A stretch of DNA of 8,771 nucleotides from Planctomycetales bacterium (GTDB lineage: Bacteria; Planctomycetota; Planctomycetia; Planctomycetales; Planctomycetaceae): contig JAGVKR010000372.1 in the NCBI GenBank assembly GCA_020050375.1, forward strand, positions 1 through 8,771. Reading direction: 5' to 3'. The notes below the pieces were generated by a model, which did not search any database, had not been told where the DNA came from, and worked only from the letters and a program-made list of their open reading frames with translations. The translations under genes were made by a program, and so were the position numbers. Every line of letters starts with the position of its first letter. Within the stretch, counting starts at the first letter, position 1. Shown here piece by piece: positions 5,591-8,771 of the stretch.

Positions 5591-7306
5591 ATGCCGATCT
5601 CTCGCGCTGAAGGCCGTTGGCCGGATTGTCGCGGACGTGCTCGTCCGTGGCGCGCGTTGACGCGCGGCCTGACTTTTGTCGCGCTGGCACTCGTGGCGAC
5701 GCGCGCTACGGCGGCCCCTTCCGACCGCGAGATCAAGGCGGCAATTGACAAAGCCGTTGCCTACTTGCGGCAGTCGCTTCCTTCAATGGATGAAGGTCGA
5801 ACCAGTCTCGCAACACTGGCTCTACTCAAGGCGGGTGTCCCGAAAGATAGTCCGGAGATGAAGGCGGCCCTCGACAAGATTGCCGCCCGGGTGTCGTCCG
5901 ATGGAAAATTCAACTTCACATCCCACTTCAATTACGACGGCGGTGTCACGTTGATGGCGCTGGCCAACGCGGATGCGAAAAAATACCGCCCGCAGATCGA
6001 AGCCATCGCCAAGTTTCTCATCGCCAATCAGGGGGCCGACGGCGATTGGGACTATCCCATGCGCGCCTTGGGGGACACCAGTATCTCGCAGTACGCCGTG
6101 CTCGGCCTGTGGGAAGCCAGCCGCGCCGGGGTGAACGTGCCGAGAGGAGTCTGGGACAAGGCTGCCCGCTGGCATATCACCCGTCAGCAAAGCGACGGTG
6201 GATTCGCCTACCACCCCGGAGGGGGGGGCGGATCGACGCACACGATGACGGTCGCCGGCACTGCCAGCCTGCTTGTCGCGCGCATGCACCTGTTCGGCAG
6301 CGCGGGGGACCAATCTGAAGAAGACGATGAAGTTCCCGCAGGAACGCGCAAGCGAAACCGAAAGAAGTTTGGCTTGTTGGTCCGCTCCACGGGTGATTCG
6401 GAAGATCCCAGTGCGGAAGAGCTCGTGGAGGCAGCGGGGGGAAGCTCCGGCCCCCTCGCGACGCGGTTGCCGTCACTCGACAAGTCGGTTGGCGGCGGCC
6501 GCAAATGGCTCGCCGATCGGTTCGTGATCGAGCCGCAGACCACCTGGAAGATGTATTACCTGTACGGCCTGGAGCGTCTGGCAGCGCTGGCCGGCGTGCA
6601 GCAGATTGCCGGCCACGACTGGTATGAGGAGGGCTCAACCCGTCTGGTGGCAACTCAGGGCGCGGGAGGGACATGGGACGATGGTTGTGGAACGGTCGCC
6701 GCAACCAGCTTTGGAGTGATGTTTCTCGTCAAGGCCACGCAAAAAATGCTCAACCGGCCGGCGCGCCAGCCAAAGTTCGGCGGGGGGCTGCTGATCGGAG
6801 GACGCGGGCTGCCCGAAAATCTCGAAGACGCTCAGCTCGATAAGGGGCTTCTCAAAGTCCGCAAGCTCAAAGGACCGGTCGACGAGCTGCTGGCGGCCCT
6901 GGAGAATGCCGAAAGCCAAACGGTCGAATCGGCCCAGGCGGCCCTCATCGACAGCATCGCCAACGAGAACCCTGAATCGCTGATTGGCCAGACCGACCGC
7001 GTTTTGAAGCTCGCCCGCGACAAGCGTCCCGAGGTTCGGCGAACCGCGTATTGGGCGCTTGGCCGCACGAACGATCTGCGCGTGGCCCCCGTGCTGATCA
7101 AGGGGTTGCTCGACGTCGATCTGTCGTGCGTCGTCGAAGCCCGAAATGCGCTCCGATATCTCAGCAAACGACTCAACTACATCGACCTGCCCGACGAGCC
7201 CACCGAGGCACAGCGCGCCCAGGCCGTCGCGCAATGGAAGAAATGGTATCAAAGCGTTCGTCCTTACGACGAACGAGACGATCTCGATGAGACGAATAAA
7301 CCGTAA
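5591..7306 (+). CDS. Secreted prenyltransferase/squalene-cyclase-like alpha-toroid protein with C-terminal HEAT repeats
   Basis: This is a 571-residue protein. A long basic N-region and hydrophobic core (GLTFVALALVATRATAA, 26-42) form a signal peptide cut near AAP, so it acts outside the cytoplasm. Residues 45-390 are helical repeats of the prenyltransferase/squalene-oxidase type, shown by QW-like turns: SDGKFNF (103-109), QGADGDWDY (147-155), QQSDGGFAY (199-207) and TQGAGGTWDDG (355-365), each followed by an Ala-rich helix. The DxDD and DCTAE catalytic motifs of cyclases are not evident, so it is probably a non-catalytic or differently acting toroid. A charged, likely disordered insert (about 238-300) splits the repeats. 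Residues 427-530 look like HEAT helices (VDELLAALENA, RPEVRRTAYWALG). The start at 5591 lacks a clear ribosome site; TTG 5657 would give a shorter signal peptide. It heads the likely operon with the ExbB/ExbD pair. Its ligand is unknown. Confidence 0.85.
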   Translation: MPISRAEGRWPDCRGRARPWRALTRGLTFVALALVATRATAAPSDREIKAAIDKAVAYLRQSLPSMDEGRTSLATLALLKAGVPKDSPEMKAALDKIAARVSSDGKFNFTSHFNYDGGVTLMALANADAKKYRPQIEAIAKFLIANQGADGDWDYPMRALGDTSISQYAVLGLWEASRAGVNVPRGVWDKAARWHITRQQSDGGFAYHPGGGGGSTHTMTVAGTASLLVARMHLFGSAGDQSEEDDEVPAGTRKRNRKKFGLLVRSTGDSEDPSAEELVEAAGGSSGPLATRLPSLDKSVGGGRKWLADRFVIEPQTTWKMYYLYGLERLAALAGVQQIAGHDWYEEGSTRLVATQGAGGTWDDGCGTVAATSFGVMFLVKATQKMLNRPARQPKFGGGLLIGGRGLPENLEDAQLDKGLLKVRKLKGPVDELLAALENAESQTVESAQAALIDSIANENPESLIGQTDRVLKLARDKRPEVRRTAYWALGRTNDLRVAPVLIKGLLDVDLSCVVEARNALRYLSKRLNYIDLPDEPTEAQRAQAVAQWKKWYQSVRPYDERDDLDETNKP

Positions 7307-7322
7307 ACCGACGTCGCCGGGC

Positions 7323-7352
7323 CTGCCGTCTCCGCGGGCAGAGGACGGAGAC
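7323..7352 (+). other. Interlocking stems in the leader of the ExbB-like gene
   Basis: CTGCC (7323-7327) pairs with GGCAG (7337-7341), and GTCTCCG (7328-7334) pairs with CGGAGAC (7346-7352). The strands alternate, so the RNA could form an H-type pseudoknot or switch between two hairpins. It lies in the 109-bp gap before the ExbB-like gene, 63 nt upstream of its start. No U tract follows. The role, if any, is unknown. Confidence 0.35.
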
Positions 7353-7415
7353 CGACGGACTGTCGATCCAAGCTATCCACCCGTCCACCGCTGATTCTCG
7401 AGGCAATGAGGTCTC

Positions 7416-8048
7416 ATGAACGTCAATCAACTCGCCGGCACGCTGGGGGACGCCTGCTACGGCTTCCTCGCACTGAATTTTCTGTTCGGACTGTACTGCG
7501 TGATCCTGATCTGGCGGCGGGTCAGCAGCCTTCGGTTTCGGAACCAAGATACGGAGCGGGCCTGGATCGAGGAATTGCAAGGCCTGCTGCGGGCGGACGA
7601 CTATGACGGGGCCGTCAAGCTTTGCGATTACGACTATCGTGCCCTGCCCCGAATGTGCATGCTTGTGCTGGCCAATCGGGACTTGACGTTTCAGCAGCTC
7701 CGCCAGCTCGTCGCCGAGAGCATGCAGCGCGACCTGCTGGGCGACCTCGAATACCGTCTGAGCTGGATCGTGACGGTGATCAAGAGCGGCCCGCTGCTGG
7801 GTTTGTTCGGAACGGTGCTGGGGATGATGGCGGCGTTCGGACGGATCGGCACAGGCGAGAAGGTGCAACCGCACCAGATCGCCGATGAAATCAGCATCGC
7901 GCTCATCTGCACGGCGATGGGACTGGGGACGGCGATTCCGCTGGGCTACATCCTGGCCAGCCTGACGATTCGCGTGCGGCTGCTGCAGGAAGCCCTGGGG
8001 ACCAGCATGACGCGGATCCTGGATCACTTCCGCCCCGAAACGGTGTGA
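7416..8048 (+). CDS. MotA/TolQ/ExbB-family proton channel subunit
   Basis: This is a 210-residue inner-membrane protein of usual ExbB size. TM1 is about 13-33 (ACYGFLALNFLFGLYCVIL). A cytoplasmic domain follows (35-115), with EELQGLLRADDYDGAVKLC resembling the family's helical hairpin. The signature SGPLLGLFGTVLGMMAAF (124-141) forms TM2, and ADEISIALICTAMGLGTAIP (156-175) begins TM3. Thr133 and Thr166 fall where ExbB/TolQ carry channel-lining threonines. With an ExbD-type partner it conducts protons and passes the energy to a periplasmic partner; that partner is downstream in the same direction after 84 bp. GAGG (7408-7411) lies 4 nt before the ATG, a rather tight spacing. No TonB, TolA or receptor gene is present, so what this motor drives is not shown. 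MotA itself is less likely: the protein is shorter than MotA (about 295 residues) and its partner is ExbD-like. Confidence 0.92.
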   Translation: MNVNQLAGTLGDACYGFLALNFLFGLYCVILIWRRVSSLRFRNQDTERAWIEELQGLLRADDYDGAVKLCDYDYRALPRMCMLVLANRDLTFQQLRQLVAESMQRDLLGDLEYRLSWIVTVIKSGPLLGLFGTVLGMMAAFGRIGTGEKVQPHQIADEISIALICTAMGLGTAIPLGYILASLTIRVRLLQEALGTSMTRILDHFRPETV

Positions 8049-8132
8049 GCACGGAGGTCGAGCGGCGGGCCGGTCGTTGAGATTGATTCGTCAGGAATTC
8101 AACACGCGATTCGAACAGCTCGAGGAACCAGG

Positions 8133-8615
8133 ATGACTGCCGGGTCGCAATTTTCCGATGATGAGCACGGCGACAATCCGCTGACGCCCAGTCGGCCCAT
8201 TCACAACGAGGCCAATTTCGATATCACGGCAATGATCGACCTGGTGTTCATGATGAACATCTTCTTCCTGGTCACGACGGTGGGCGCATCGATGGCCGAG
8301 ATCGATTTGCCCACCGCGCGACACTGTGTGCCAGCCGATCGCGATATGTCAGTCATCGTGACAATCCTCGCCTCCCCTGATCGCGGACCGGGACAGGTGT
8401 TTCTGGAAGACACGCCCGAGGGGCGACCGCTCGAACTGGCGCAGCAGGAGCGCTCCATCCGGGAAGCGGTCGAGGCGGGGGTGCGGGCCAAGAAAAACAC
8501 GGTGCTGATCAAAGCCGAGAAAAGCGTGCGGCTGCGCGACATCGCGCGGGTGGGAACGGTCGCCAATTCCGTTCCGGGCATCGAGCTCAAAGTCTCCGTC
8601 ACCGAGAAGGAGTAG
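8133..8615 (+). CDS. ExbD/TolR-family biopolymer transport subunit
   Basis: This 160-residue protein has a cytosolic N-terminus (1-29), a single membrane helix FDITAMIDLVFMMNIFFLV (29-47) and a periplasmic domain. Asp36 in MIDLVF matches the protonatable Asp of ExbD (Asp25) and TolR (Asp23), so it should be an active motor subunit. EIDLPTA (56-62) directly after the helix is the usual ExbD boundary motif. The periplasmic part ends with TVLIKAEKSVRLRDIARV (123-140) and a closing strand GIELKVSV, the typical ExbD fold, including the helix that dimerises. GAGGA at 8122-8126 lies 6 nt before the ATG, a good ribosome site. It probably forms a 5:2 complex with the preceding channel protein, as known for ExbB/ExbD. 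An acidic N-terminus (DDEHGD) longer than in E. coli ExbD is unusual. Confidence 0.93.
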   Translation: MTAGSQFSDDEHGDNPLTPSRPIHNEANFDITAMIDLVFMMNIFFLVTTVGASMAEIDLPTARHCVPADRDMSVIVTILASPDRGPGQVFLEDTPEGRPLELAQQERSIREAVEAGVRAKKNTVLIKAEKSVRLRDIARVGTVANSVPGIELKVSVTEKE

Positions 8616-8622
8616 CCGCCGC

Positions 8623-8771
8623 GTGCCGATCCGCTTTCGTTGCCCGGACTGCCGGAAGAAGATCGAGGCCCCCGACAAGCTCGCGGGGCGGACGATCGAC
8701 TGTCCGCGCTGCGGGCGACCGCTGAGCATTCCGGAAGAATCCACGGCGGGCGCCCTGCTGGGGGCGGCGGC
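8623..8771 (+). CDS. Zinc-ribbon protein, N-terminal part only (cut by window end)
   Basis: Only the first 49 codons are present, and the frame is still open at the window edge. The start is GTG 8623, served by AAGGAG (8607-8612) lying 10 nt upstream inside the end of the ExbD-like gene; the two genes are 7 nt apart, so translation is probably coupled. The product opens MPIRFRCPDCRKKIEAP, with Cys7, Cys10, Cys27 and Cys30 forming a CxxC...CxxC zinc ribbon, followed by an Ala/Gly-rich stretch (TAGALLGAAA) that could begin a linker or membrane segment. Planctomycete proteins often carry this N-terminal ribbon ahead of varied domains, so the main function lies beyond the window. Its position after exbD-like suggests a role linked to the channel complex. 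Confidence 0.8.
   Translation, partial: MPIRFRCPDCRKKIEAPDKLAGRTIDCPRCGRPLSIPEESTAGALLGAA

Noticed and set aside
7416..8615. Flagellar MotA/MotB pair
   Set aside because: Both proteins are too short, and the second lacks the peptidoglycan-binding OmpA-like domain of MotB; motifs match ExbB and ExbD.

Overview
This GC-rich bacterial window most resembles the phylum Planctomycetota. That placement is an inference. It rests on a secreted alpha/alpha-toroid (prenyltransferase-like) protein with C-terminal HEAT-type helices, encoded just upstream of an ExbB/ExbD pair, and on a protein that opens with a CxxC...CxxC zinc ribbon in the form MPIRFRCPDC. No rRNA, tRNA, CRISPR array, transposase or integrase is visible.

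Layout. Positions 226-1398 (+) encode an exported protein of unknown function with two STN-like repeats. Positions 1569-2051 and 2305-2904 (+) encode the two halves of a split thiamine-diphosphate enzyme: an N-terminal Pyr domain with the catalytic Glu, then a PP domain with the GDG...DN cofactor motif. Each half is preceded by a tandem array of degenerate 7-bp repeats ending just before its start codon. The larger array (2193-2297, 15 units, no indels) abuts a long imperfect hairpin. Two inverted repeats lie in the convergent gap 2905-3052.

On the minus strand, a universal stress protein (4781-5245) precedes an Nramp-fold membrane transporter (3053-4663) in a probable two-gene unit. The transporter lacks the canonical metal-binding residues. 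A divergent regulatory gap (5246-5590) holds three perfect palindromes and a good sigma-70-type promoter (5501-5529) for the plus-strand genes.

Positions 5591-8771 (+) look like one operon: the secreted toroid/HEAT protein, an ExbB/TolQ/MotA-type channel subunit, an ExbD/TolR-type subunit, and a zinc-ribbon protein cut by the window edge. The channel pair probably converts proton-motive force into work on an envelope target. No TonB or receptor gene is present here, so the partner is unknown; the co-encoded secreted toroid protein is a candidate.

The most interesting items are the heptamer arrays at the starts of the split ThDP enzyme, the altered-site Nramp homologue, and the toroid-ExbBD-zinc-ribbon operon.
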